Shown: positions 48,741-58,518 of the stretch, piece by piece
How the letters are laid out: every line of letters begins with the position of its first letter
How positions within the stretch are numbered: the first letter of the stretch is position 1
DNA from: Diplonema papillatum
Lineage: Eukaryota; Euglenozoa; Diplonemea; Diplonemida; Diplonemidae
Length of the DNA stretch: 64,000 nucleotides
Assembly (NCBI GenBank): GCA_030068145.1
Contig: JAPJBO010000206.1
Coordinates: forward strand, 186,001-250,000
Direction: 5' to 3'
Notes under the pieces: generated by a model
What the model was told of the DNA's origin: nothing
The model's database searches: none
What the model saw: only the letters and a program-made list of their open reading frames with translations
Translations under genes and position numbers: made by a program

Positions 48741-50111
48741 ATTGGGAAAACTAAATTCCCGAGGGTGGAAACAAAACATCGTTGCTTGGACGGCGTGAAA
48801 TTTTGATAAGTCGCGGGGAGTTGATGTGGTGTTAGTTTGCAACGCGAGTGCTCGGCCGCTTGCACATGCACAGCAGGCGATCAGCAGATGAACTCAGACA
48901 GCTGGAATCCAGTGTGCTCAGGCAGACCCACAGATGTTCTTGCAACGAGACTCAAGCACACTGAATTGGTACAAGTTTTCTACGCACTTGGACCTGGAAT
49001 TCAGCATGGGTGAGTTCGCTGGCGGTGAACTTCATCTGACACTTACTGGGCTGGAGCGTTCACGGGAGGGGTTTTCTTCACAGGCCTTTGAGCACCGAGG
49101 ATGAGACACCAATGAATTCGGCTCAAAACGAGCTCAAAACACGCGATTTCACTCACCACAGGGAGAAAAAAAATTTTGCGAGGGGTCTCCCCTACAGATT
49201 TCTCTGTATAACCCCCACGCAAAAATAAACGTTTATTTTTTTCGCGATACGAAATAAATTTCGTTTATTTTTTTCACCTGAAAATGGCTGGCGGCACGAA
49301 ATAAATGCTGCCACACGAAATAAATTCCATAAATAAACTCGTTTATTTTTCCGGCCTGCGTAAACACAATGGAATCCTGCCAAAAATAAACGAAATTTAT
49401 CGTCACGCTCCGCAAGCCATTTCCACCAGAGGGAATTTATTTTTCCCAATAAATTTCGTTTATTTTTGGCAGGATTCCATTGTGTTTACGCAGGCCGGAA
49501 AAATAAACGAGTTTATTTATGGAATTTATTTCGTGTGGCAGCATTTATTTCGTGCCGCCAGCCATTTTCAGGTGAAAAAAATAAACGAAATTTATTTTGT
49601 ATCGCGAAAAAAATAAACGTTTATTTTTGCGTGGGGGTTATACAGAGAAATCTGTAGGGGAGACCCCTCGCAAAATTTTTTTTCTCCCTGTGGTGAGTGA
49701 AATCGCGTGTTTTGAGCTCGTTTTGAGCCGAATTCATTGGTGTCTCATCCTCGGTGCTCAAAGGCCTGTGAAGAAAACCCCTCCCGTGAACGCTCCAGCC
49801 CAGTATGTGTCAGATGAAGTTCACCGCCAGCGAACTCACCCATGCTGAATTCCAGGTCCAAGTGCGTAGAAAACTTGTACCAATTCAGTGTGCTTGAGTC
49901 TCGTTGCAAGAACATCTGTGGGTCTGCCTGAGCACACTGGATTCCAGCTGTCTGAGTTCATCTGCTGATCGCCTGCTGTGCATGTGCAAGCGGCCGAGCA
50001 CTCGCGTTGCAAACTAACACCACATCAACTCCCCGCGACTTATCAAAATTTCACGCCGTCCAAGCAACGATGTTTTGTTTCCACCCTCGGGAATTTAGTT
50101 TTCCCAATAAA
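48741..50111. mobile_element. Foldback element: ~660-bp inverted arms, ~50-bp spacer
   Basis: The left arm 48741-49400 is the reverse complement of 49452-50111, with only a handful of mismatches seen (for example CTTACT versus CATACT near 49045/49807). The arms contain further small palindromes such as AAATAAACGTTTATTTT. The spacer (49401-49451) resembles, inverted, 48483-48535. The locus is enclosed by (AT)n tracts, which may be the insertion target. No coding capacity. Confidence 0.9.
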
Positions 50112-50116
50112 TGCTT

Positions 50117-50133
50117 AATATATATATATATAT
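50117..50133. repeat. (TA)n microsatellite at the right of the foldback locus
   Basis: TATATATATATATAT run following the right arm. Confidence 0.95.
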
Positions 50134-50571
50134 CGACCCCTCCGGGGATTTTCCTGCAGCGTCCAACTTTCATGTGCAACCGTTGTTCCGGCATTGTTGT
50201 CTCCAGTGCAACGGTAACTACCCCGCCTCCCGCCCCCTTATTGTGCACACGGTGGAGTCCAGCCCCTGCTGGAGTTGAAGCTGGAGTTCAAAAGCGGGTG
50301 TCACACCGCTTTTCGGGCGTGACTCGGGCACACCCTCTTTCCCGTTTCGGTGCATTCTTCAGTCGCACCTTGAAGTCAGTTAACATTAAAGGCACGAGAA
50401 GGCGCTGAAAATAGCATCATGTTGTGACTTGTCGACAAAAAAAAAAAAACCAGTAACAAAACGTGACCGCCCTTTGCGAGTCCAGAGGAACCTATTTCTC
50501 CGGCTGGCGTTTGCGTGATGCAGTCCGCCGCCCGAAGCTAAGTCCGCCGCTTGGCCCCCTTCGAAGAAGAC

Positions 50572-50587
50572 TTGATGCTAGCATCAA
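50572..50587. repeat. Palindrome TTGATGCTAGCATCAA, copy 1 of 3
   Basis: It lies in a longer shared context (GAAGAAGAC before, CATG...GAGAGGCAG after). The same context occurs at 63569-63610 and, altered, at 61687-61725. Confidence 0.8.
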
Positions 50588-50919
50588 TCATGCGTGAGAG
50601 GCAGTGCTCAGCTAAGATCCCCCCCCCGTGGAACTTTGATGCTCATTCCGGCATTAGTGCGAGCCACGCATCGTGCAACCACTTCAGAGGTCAACAGGAA
50701 GTGGTAGCTAGAGTGCGGGAGAGGAAAAAAAAGAACGTGCTTGGAACGGTATATATACGCGGGGAGAGGGGGAAGTCTTAGTTTAATGTTTGGGCAGACC
50801 ACTGCCTGAATGCCTGATGGGGGGAGTGTGAGAAAGGCGCGGGAGCCACAAAGGGTGCGCCGATGGGTACCCTTTAGAACTCTCACTCCGGAAAACCTGC
50901 CGAAAACGAGCCAACTCCC

Positions 50920-51385
50920 ATTACGGCAGGGTTTCCAAACTGAACGAATATTAGTATGGTCCGAACTTTCATCCCATTACACAGATGCAGCCCAAACTGT
51001 GAACCCAGTACGGTATGGTTCCAAAACTTCCTTCTCTGCTCGTAAGTATGGGGACCCGCTCCAGAACTGCCTAAAGCTGCAACAGAGGCCAGACCAACGC
51101 AAAAAAACCTGCGCCGGCTACTCAAGCTGACTCGTCCTCGGTCCTGCGCGATTCCGTTGATGTGTCCGGGCGCCTCTCTCATCTTGGTACCGCGTCGCTC
51201 TCCGTCATGTGCATGCAGATCCGTGTGGTCCGTGTACTTAACAGTTCCCAATGCTCTCCGTCAACCCGCAGACTTCGACGCGCAGTAGCCGGAACCTCCA
51301 TACCGTAGTGGGATGCAACGTTTGATGAGCATACTGGATAATGGGTTCAAAAAGTTTGGGTAACATACTTGAATGGGTTTCAGCC
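50920..51385. repeat. Second foldback built of ~28-bp units
   Basis: Degenerate units of the AAACTTTGAACCCATTACGG array lie forward at 50920-51025 and inverted at 51297-51385, around a 270-bp spacer. The same inverted arrangement occurs at 22090-22370 and 23770-24022, so the arrays are probably the ends of one element family. Confidence 0.6.
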
Positions 51386-52628
51386 CACTGAAAACGCAAA
51401 ACCCCCGCCAGTCCGACTGATAACCGCCCCACGATACAAATAGGTAATGCTCAAACGTCGTTTGGGCAGCAAGAAAAGAACCAGAAATTGCAATGCGCTA
51501 CATTTTTTCTTCTTTTTTTTTTCACATAAGGAGAGAGTGACGTGGGCCAACCGCAGAGAGAAGAAACGTGGTGCCTACAGAAATCCTACACCTCCGAATT
51601 GGTGCCACAACCTTTTTAGAACCCCCTTGGAAATATAACACTGAAAAACTACTTGACGCCCATCCAACCCTTCAGAACTGTGGCAGTCTAGAGGCATAGT
51701 AAATTCTCAAATTTACTTCTCTGCGAGCCACCCTGGGAAATGGGGGGATTGCTGGTCTGCTCAAAGAAACGCCAGCTCATATGAGCTGGGTAACTACGCA
51801 AAGAAATACTCGACGTAGCTGCTTCGACTCCGAATGGAAGGGAGGAAATATAGAGGTAAGGGGCAAGTACAATACAAACACAATCTGATTTGTTCTTCGC
51901 TTATACCACCGTGTGTTGCTTTCTCACTCAGGACTTTGACCTGTTGTGTTTGTGTGATTTGTCGTGTAGGGGTAGACCCGCATGACCTAAACACGTGGTT
52001 CGGTAGTTACAGCACTTGGGATCCCTTCTGTTCTTTGTCGGGCAGCATCGTCGAGCATTTCCTGTCAAGCTGGCGCTGGACATGACAAAGCATGGCAAGC
52101 GGGAAGTGTTTCCGATTGTTGCTTGTTCGTCGAACACGCGGAACGACCACATCGACAAACCTAGGAGATGCACGGTTGACTTCTTTCATCGAAACGGAGT
52201 AGTGACACAGAGATCTTTTACTAGCAATGTTGATGTTCGTCCTTAGGGATAGTAGCATGAGACGTGATATTGATGCTCTCTGTCTCTTTATCTCAACGAG
52301 CATAAATCGCGGAAAGTGTTACCACGTGGCATGGTGGCCTGCACGTGGGAAGACACCCCAAAGGAAGCTGGGGAGGGCGAGGCATAGTCCGTTCCCCCCT
52401 ACGCATGCAACTTTGTCTTTGCTCTGTTTTAGTTCCTGGTCCTGTCTTGTGGTTCCTTTATCTCCTTTTCACTGTGAGTACATACTAACACGTGTCGAAT
52501 CTTTCTCACGAGCCTTTCTGTCGCAAAATATCAAAGAACAGAACATGATCCGAGTTCCCGGAGCAAGAGCGTAACGGGCAAACGCAGCTCGCAGAGCTTG
52601 CCGGAACTTCGCAGAGCGCAACCCCTCC

Positions 52629-53026
52629 GCTCATCCCTGGCTGACCGTCCCCACGGGCATGTCAGTAAAATTATCAGAGACCCCTCGCGGAGACGGAGGG
52701 ATATGGGGGCTGGCCAGAGTGTGCAGATTCTGAGGGAAACTGAGGTTTCGTAACACATCATTGACAGCAGCAAACATTGCTCCTTTTCGACGCGTCTATA
52801 CCTTGAAGTGTCCGAATTCCACGCTCAGCCCTGTGGTTGACCGTCTCCACGGGCATGTCAGTAGAATTATCAGAGACCCCTTGCGGAGACGGAGGGATAT
52901 GGGGGCTGACCAGAGTGCGCAGCTTCTGAGGGAAACTAAAAAAAAGGTTTGTAGCACACATCTATTGGCAGCGGCAAGCATTGCTGCTTTTTGAAGTGTC
53001 TTTACCTTGAAGTGTCCGAACTCCAG
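52629..53026 (+). repeat. Tandem duplication, unit about 195-200 bp
   Basis: Unit 1 (52629-52821) and unit 2 (52822-53026) both run from CGCTCA..CCCTG through CACGGGCATGTCAGTA and GACGGAGGGATATGGGGGCT to CCTTGAAGTGTCCGAA. Differences of about 10-15 % indicate an older event. A third, weaker relative is near 63005-63085. Confidence 0.8.
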
Positions 53027-53249
53027 ACCGGCTGCTGACTTTGCGACAATAGTTTATATGTCCTCCGTTTCTGAACGGTAAAAGAGCTGTGATCACAGTT
53101 GTCGGTATTCTTTGGGCGTCTGCTCGGAGACTCGGATCCGTACACCCACAGTGAGCTTGGTCAGCTGTTGTCAGCTGTTCAAGTTTCTCTGTACCATGCT
53201 TTGCATCCTGGCTGAGGCTGGCGAGAAATACTCCCCTCCGGGAAGAAAT

Positions 53250-53335
53250 ACTCAGACTGAGTCCAGCCTGAGTCGAGCCTGAGTCAGTGCGACTCAGCCA
53301 GACTCAGTCTGGACTCAGGCAAACTCAGGCTGGGC
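53250..53335. repeat. Cluster of GACTCAG / CTGAGTC inverted motifs
   Basis: At least ten short direct and inverted copies of CTGAGTC within 86 bases, arranged roughly palindromically. This heptamer resembles an AP-1/GCN4-type site, but there is no gene next to it. Confidence 0.6.
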
Positions 53336-53399
53336 GGCTGCACTGTTGAACTACTGTACTGGTACTGAACTACTGCACCTGGTCACTTCGTGGCCACAC

Positions 53400-55450
53400 C
53401 CGCCGGCAGCCCCACTTTTTGTGTCTAACAAATGCAATTTGTCAAGAACAAAAACAGATCGATGACAGCGTTCTATCCTCACTCCTGTTAGATGAACAAA
53501 ACAGGTTTGAAGTAAGTGCACACAAACAAATCGAGCTGAGTATCGGGGAGTTTCGGGGAAGTATCTGGGAGTTTCGGGGAACTTACCAGGAGCCCGGACC
53601 AGGTGGAAACCCGAAAAAAAGTTGTACGCCCACACGGGATCGTCGGAAACACAAAGCAAACAACCATCCAAGGTATATTTGGGCCTGGGGGAGGGGCCGA
53701 GATCTGCGGAGGAAGGGTGGGGTACCATGCTGCGCCGCTGTCTGCGTCTGAGTGTGGCGTTGACATCGCCGCATCACCCGAGTTTCAAGAGCACGCCGCG
53801 CGCCGAGGTCTGCACGTTCCAGGCGCGTCTGGAAGTTGATCGTGTGAACCGCGAGATCGCCCGTCTGATGATCATCAGGGATGAGACCCTTGCCTCCGAG
53901 TTCCACGTTGGTGTGCCAGCTTTTTCGACGAAGTTGAACTGTTTATTTTACTGCTGTACTAGCAATCTTGTGAGTTGCCCTCAACGGATTGCTCAATGTA
54001 AGCTGAAGTTTCCCATCCAGGTATTAGCCGCCGCCGTAGGCAGCGCAGTCGCGAGGAAGAAGAGGGCCCGCAGCGTTACAAGGCGGCGATCCCTCGCGAG
54101 ACGAGCCTCACCCGCCGGCCAGAGAGCCCACTGCGCCAACTCCGGCGCCGCCACTGTAAGAGAAGAGCCGCAACCTGCAACGCGCCTCCTGAGCGACCTA
54201 CGCCTGCCGTAGCAGCACGAAGAGAAGTGAGGATACCGGAAGAGACGGTCCCTGCACTCTAACTCGTCTCTCTCTCTCTCTCTCGGGGGGGGAGTTGCTG
54301 TGTGCTCCTGCGGTCTTTTTGTGTTTTTTGTGTTAACAATGCATTGTTGGTACTAAAAATTAGTAGTTGGCAGCGTACTAAAAGCAACTCACCACAACAG
54401 GTGAAAAGCCGCTAGTGCGCACAAACAAACCAACAGGTTGACCAACAGGTTCACCCCCCCGCACGCCAAGTCCGCCCTTCGGTATAAGTTCGTCCAGAAC
54501 TTCACTCACTTCATTCACGAAGTTCTTGATCCCTCTCTCTCTCTCTGTACTGTGCAGGCTAAAAACACGTAGACAGCGTGTTTAAGGTTAAAACGACCCC
54601 GACTGAAATGCCGCACATACAGCTCGGATTGCGAACGGACGCTTCAAGCTCGGACCGAAGAAGCGAAGTGACATCACTCACGAAGTTGTATGGTATGCGA
54701 TTTCCGGTCTTTGAACTTATGACTACAATAGACACTGCTGGACCCATAGCCCGTGACTAGTTTCCAGTTTCACTGGGGGAGGCACCAGCATGCACGATGC
54801 CAGAACTTCACACAGCCTTCAGGATGTGGTTGGTTAACAGAGAACATCCGGTGGCCTCGCCCAAGCTCGTTTCCCCGAGTGAAGGCAATCACTCAACATT
54901 AGCATTCCCTTGCGCTAGAACGATCAGCGGAAGCGAACAGCGGTCTGAGCCTTGCTTCTCCCCGACGGCATTCGCGCCTTTCGGCAAAGCGACGTCGCCG
55001 CGACTGCCAGTCAGTTCTTCTACGCTGTTCGTTTTGTCCGAGGCCCATCAGGGTCCGTAGTCCAAGCCTCCAGTATCCAACGCACACACACAGCCTCAAG
55101 CGCAGGAAGATGCTGCTGGTCGATTACATCAAACGCAACGAGGTCCTAAATGCGCAGTTCCGCGAGCAGTCTGAGAAGGCAACTGCAACCTCAGAACAAG
55201 GGTGATCTCGACACGGCACGGGAGCTTTCGCGGGTCCGTATGGGATCCTTGCAAGCTCCCGACCACGTACGATACCATCGCAATCTTGGCGAGTACGCGA
55301 ACCGCATGCACCTTCCGCGCGCGTTTGTCCTTTATGAAAAAGAGACGGTCGGCGGCGTATCGTGTTGTGGCTATGCACTTTGTGTATGCGACTGCGCCAC
55401 AAACAAACCCGGCCCGTGCGCCCTTTTAGTGCCGCGTCTCTTTTTACTCG
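53400..55450. other. Stretch with short coding-like pieces, no gene assembled
   Basis: Short segments have protein-like composition, for example LEVDRVNREIARLMIIRDE (about 53830-53886) and MLLVDYIKRNEVLNAQF (about 55109-55160). They are in different frames and no exon chain could be established. A (CT)n run lies at 54266-54288. Confidence 0.35.
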
Positions 55451-55480
55451 CCATGCTCAGCGCGGGTTGAGCGTTGAGTT

Positions 55481-55552
55481 CTGTAAAGTGCAAGTGCCAT
55501 AAAGGCAGGTGGGGCAGTGCTCGGCTGCCTTGATGACACTTGCACTTTACAG
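55481..55552. ncRNA. 72-nt pre-miRNA-like hairpin
   Basis: Outer stem of 16 perfect pairs, CTGTAAAGTGCAAGTG with its complement at 55537-55552. A symmetric 5-nt internal loop, a second stem AAGGCAG/CTGCCTT and a ~15-nt terminal loop follow. The hairpin lies between direct repeats ATGCTCAGCGCGGGTTG (55453-55469 and 55559-55575). It could be a small RNA precursor or a miniature transposon; sequence alone cannot decide. Confidence 0.4.
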
Positions 55553-55786
55553 GGCTCAATGCTCAGCGCGGGTTGCCGTTCCGGCGCTGAGCTTGCCTCG
55601 ATAATCTCAAGTGGCGGTGTCCGCCGTGAAGGCGCGCGGAACCGGCGAACGGCGGCGCGCCGTTATCCGGCTGTATCGGGGCCGTCCTGTCAACTGCTTC
55701 GTCGGATGCATTTCGTGCGACGCTTTTCCCTCCCTTTTCACGCCCGTTCGCGTTCCGCAAGAAGTTAACCAACATGGTACCATTGT

Positions 55787-56164
55787 GTGTGTTGTAGAGA
55801 TTCGCAGTTGGAGATCTTCCAAACGAACAACAACGGAAAAGTGATCCTTGAGAAGGTGAGCTTCTGCTGTCAGCACGGGCCTGGCATGTTCATTGTTGGT
55901 ATTGAGAAGGTGAGCTTCTGCTGTCAGCACGGGCCTGGCATGCTCATTGTTGGTATTGACTACTGCGACGGCCTCATCTGTGCATCAGACCACGGTGGCA
56001 ATGAGTTCTTGGTTGTGATGTATGTGACGGGCCCGCACAATCCGTACTACATCAGCTCGTCGAGGAAACACAGGACTCTCTCCTCTGCGGATACCCCATT
56101 CCAGGAGACTTACCTCGACGCCAGACAAAATGTTTCCCCTGTAGAACAGACACCCTGTATGTAA
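55787..56164 (+). CDS. Hypothetical exon with a tandem 19-residue repeat
   Basis: The frame runs from an acceptor-like TGTTGTAG (55797) through DSQLEIFQTNNNGKVILEK, then twice EKVSFCCQHGPGM(F/L)IVGI from a 57-bp duplication (about 55850-55963). It continues DYCDGLICASDHGGNEFLVV and MYVTGPHNPYYISSS to a stop at 56164. The duplication keeps the frame, and composition is protein-like. No family recognised and no partner exons identified. Confidence 0.4.
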   Translation: MCCRDSQLEIFQTNNNGKVILEKVSFCCQHGPGMFIVGIEKVSFCCQHGPGMLIVGIDYCDGLICASDHGGNEFLVVMYVTGPHNPYYISSSRKHRTLSSADTPFQETYLDARQNVSPVEQTPCM

Positions 56165-57080
56165 ATTCGTCAAGCCTCGCGGATTCCCTCGGAAAATCCG
56201 TGAAAATTCCGCCGCGCGCGGGGGGTTGCCTAAATTCCTTACGTGCCAAGTGAGTCTCGTGAGGTTCACACGTCAAAGGGCATGGATTGGCTTTTGGAAA
56301 ACAGGTCGTTCGAACTGAAACGCTCACCGACCTCAGCTGTTGAAGATCTACGCGCTAAAGTCAAGCATATCGCTCAGCGCAGGAAAAGAAAGCAACAGCG
56401 ATGCTCCTAGTAACGGTATGGGGTGCGTCGCGAAAGTTGCGCGAGCGCGTTTAATCACAGTGCGCTTTCCTGCGTCGCAAACGTTTTGCGACACGTCTCA
56501 TCCCGGCACGTGCGATGGCCACGGAAAGCAGAAGAGAACCCAAGAACCACTCGCCAACTGGATTGTCGCCGGGACTAAAAAGGGGAGTCTTTTGTACTCG
56601 TTGAAATGCTGGCCCGAAGGGCTCTTTCTCCAACAGTAGCGTACAGCCAACGTGCCTCACGCCCCCCCACGACGACCTAAACGAACCCCAGGTTAGGAAG
56701 AGCAGGCATCGAAGGAAAAATCAAAAAGCAACGTCGTTATGAAGATGTGCCCAGAACCAGACCTGATTAGAGGGAACCTCGACTGCGCTAGTGAAGATGT
56801 AGTACCGCCGGCGAGGATACAAGAAGCAGAAAAAGGAGGGGCACCCTCAAGTGGTGTTGCGAAGGGCGGGATCAGACAGGTGCCCTGGGAGGACTAGCCT
56901 GGTAGTGAGCGAAGGCATGATCGTCAACCTCCTCCCAAACATGCTTGCGAACGTTGTCTTTCGAGTAGAGATGAGTGACGACGGTACACTGCCATCGGTC
57001 GGCTTTCTACACAGTAGTTAATGCATAGTAGCCCAATACACATAAAAGGTGTCACGGGATAACCCGGCTGCCGCTGCTTA

Positions 57081-57734
57081 CTGGGGGGGCCCAAATACAA
57101 TAGGTATAATATTGTATTTGGAGGGGAAGGATAGAGAAAACAGGGTTTTCAAACAGTCTGGGTGCTGATAGTCTGGCTGCAGGCACTTGCAGGCCAACTT
57201 TGGAGGAAATTTGGGAAATATTTTGTGGGGTGGAAAGAGCTACCCCCCGGCATGTATGGCACCTTTTCTACACTCGATGTGGCCAAAAATCTGGCCCCCA
57301 GATGGCATTTCAGACTTTGGAAAACCTCTCCGCCGAGGAATCGAACCAGCACCCTCAGCATCACATGTGGGTGTGGTGACCGCTGGACCACGGGCTAAAA
57401 AAAAGCGGGTCATTTATTTTTGTTTGGGCGCGGGCCTCAGGAATTATTGATCCCTGACCTGAGGAAAATGCCACAGATAGCGAAATCAAGTAGTAGGATT
57501 GAACTTTCGGCTTCAGGAGTGTTCCACATTGAACTTCTCGCGAAAAAGAAGCTGCTCTTGCGAGGGGAAGCCCGTGGAACCCCCTGCAAAACCCCACTGG
57601 GGACAAATAATATTGTATTCCGATTGTATTCCGAAACAATGCTCAACGAAACCCCCATTTCAGCGTACCTATTGTATTCCGAAATAATATTGTATTTGGG
57701 TACCTATTGTATTTGGGTATTTGGGCCCCCCCAG
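57081..57734. mobile_element. MITE with TA target duplication
   Basis: A 654-bp element with termini CTGGGGGGGCCCAAATAC, extended by AATACAATAGGTA motifs, inverted at both ends. It is flanked by TA (57079-57080, 57735-57736). The paralogous site at 58334 reads straight through (CCGCTGCTGAACGCATG), giving a near-identical empty site. TA duplication points to the Tc1/mariner (Stowaway-like) group. No transposase inside. Confidence 0.88.
57336..57402 (-). other. tRNA-like sequence inside the MITE
   Basis: The minus strand has an A-box-like GTGGTCCAGCGGTCA followed about 40 bases later by a B-box-like GGTTCGATTCC. Anticodon and T stems do not pair properly, so it is not a functional tRNA. It may be the head of a tRNA-derived SINE. 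Confidence 0.3.
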
Positions 57735-58294
57735 TAACGCATGCAATGCAAGCATACCCCTTGTGACACCTGCATTCACACTGTTTAACGGCTTTCTCAC
57801 ATGGACGGCCCTGAAGATCACCACACCACTGTTTTACCTTTAACCATACTACAACGTTCTCGGCAAAATTGCATTTGGTTAGACACAAAAACCACAAACA
57901 ACGAGGATCATACGGGTTGGCAGCACCACCCCACCTCACTTCCCACCCGCCCCGTGATGAACCAAAGGGGAGTGCTCGCGGTCGTCGGCGGCAGCCTTCC
58001 AGCGCCTTCGGCACACCGTTGTAAACACCACCCCCTCCCTATCTTTGCTTTGAACACCCTTTTTTTTATTTGTCCCCCGGCCGAGTCCGGTTTGCAGATT
58101 TCGACCGACGGTCTAAATCTGCAACGTAAACTAATCCCCTGATGCAATGTGTGAGGAAACTGAACCTCCCAAGTAGTGGAGGAGGCACGGGGGGCGGTGT
58201 GGGCCGGAGGCGGCGTGAAAGGTGCCACCAGGCCCGGTGGCAGGTGGGCACGGCTGCCTCGTCGACCGTAGTTAAGTCATAGTAACCAACGGCA

Positions 58295-58301
58295 TATAAA
58301 A
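58295..58301 (+). promoter_or_regulatory. TATA-like box of the proline dehydrogenase gene
   Basis: TATAAAA about 220 bases before the start codon, within the segment shared with the upstream duplicate, where it is mutated. Confidence 0.4.
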
Positions 58302-58518
58302 GGTGTCACGATATAACCCGGCAGCCGCTGCTGAACGCATGCACCCCTTGTGACACCTGCACGCACACTATCTTAACGGCTTTATCACATAGGCAACCCT
58401 GAAGATCGCCACACCACTGTTTTACCTTTAACCATACTACACAAAAACCACAAACAACAAGGATCATACGGGTTGACAGCACCACCCCACCTCACTTCCC
58501 ACCCTTCCCACCCGCCCC

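Larger units (their letters stand above)
57030..58262 (+). pseudogene. Truncated 5' duplicate of the proline dehydrogenase gene
   Basis: Leaving out a MITE (57081-57734), this stretch repeats 58285-58670. It shares the AAAAGGTGTCACG promoter region, TGTGACACCTGC, the 5' untranslated part and the start MNQRGVLAVVG at 57958. It then departs into about 180 unrelated bases and returns to the exon-1 sequence (GGCCGGAGGCGGCGTGAAAG, 58191) before ending near 58255. The TATA-like box of the intact gene is CATAAAA here. It cannot encode the enzyme. Confidence 0.85.
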
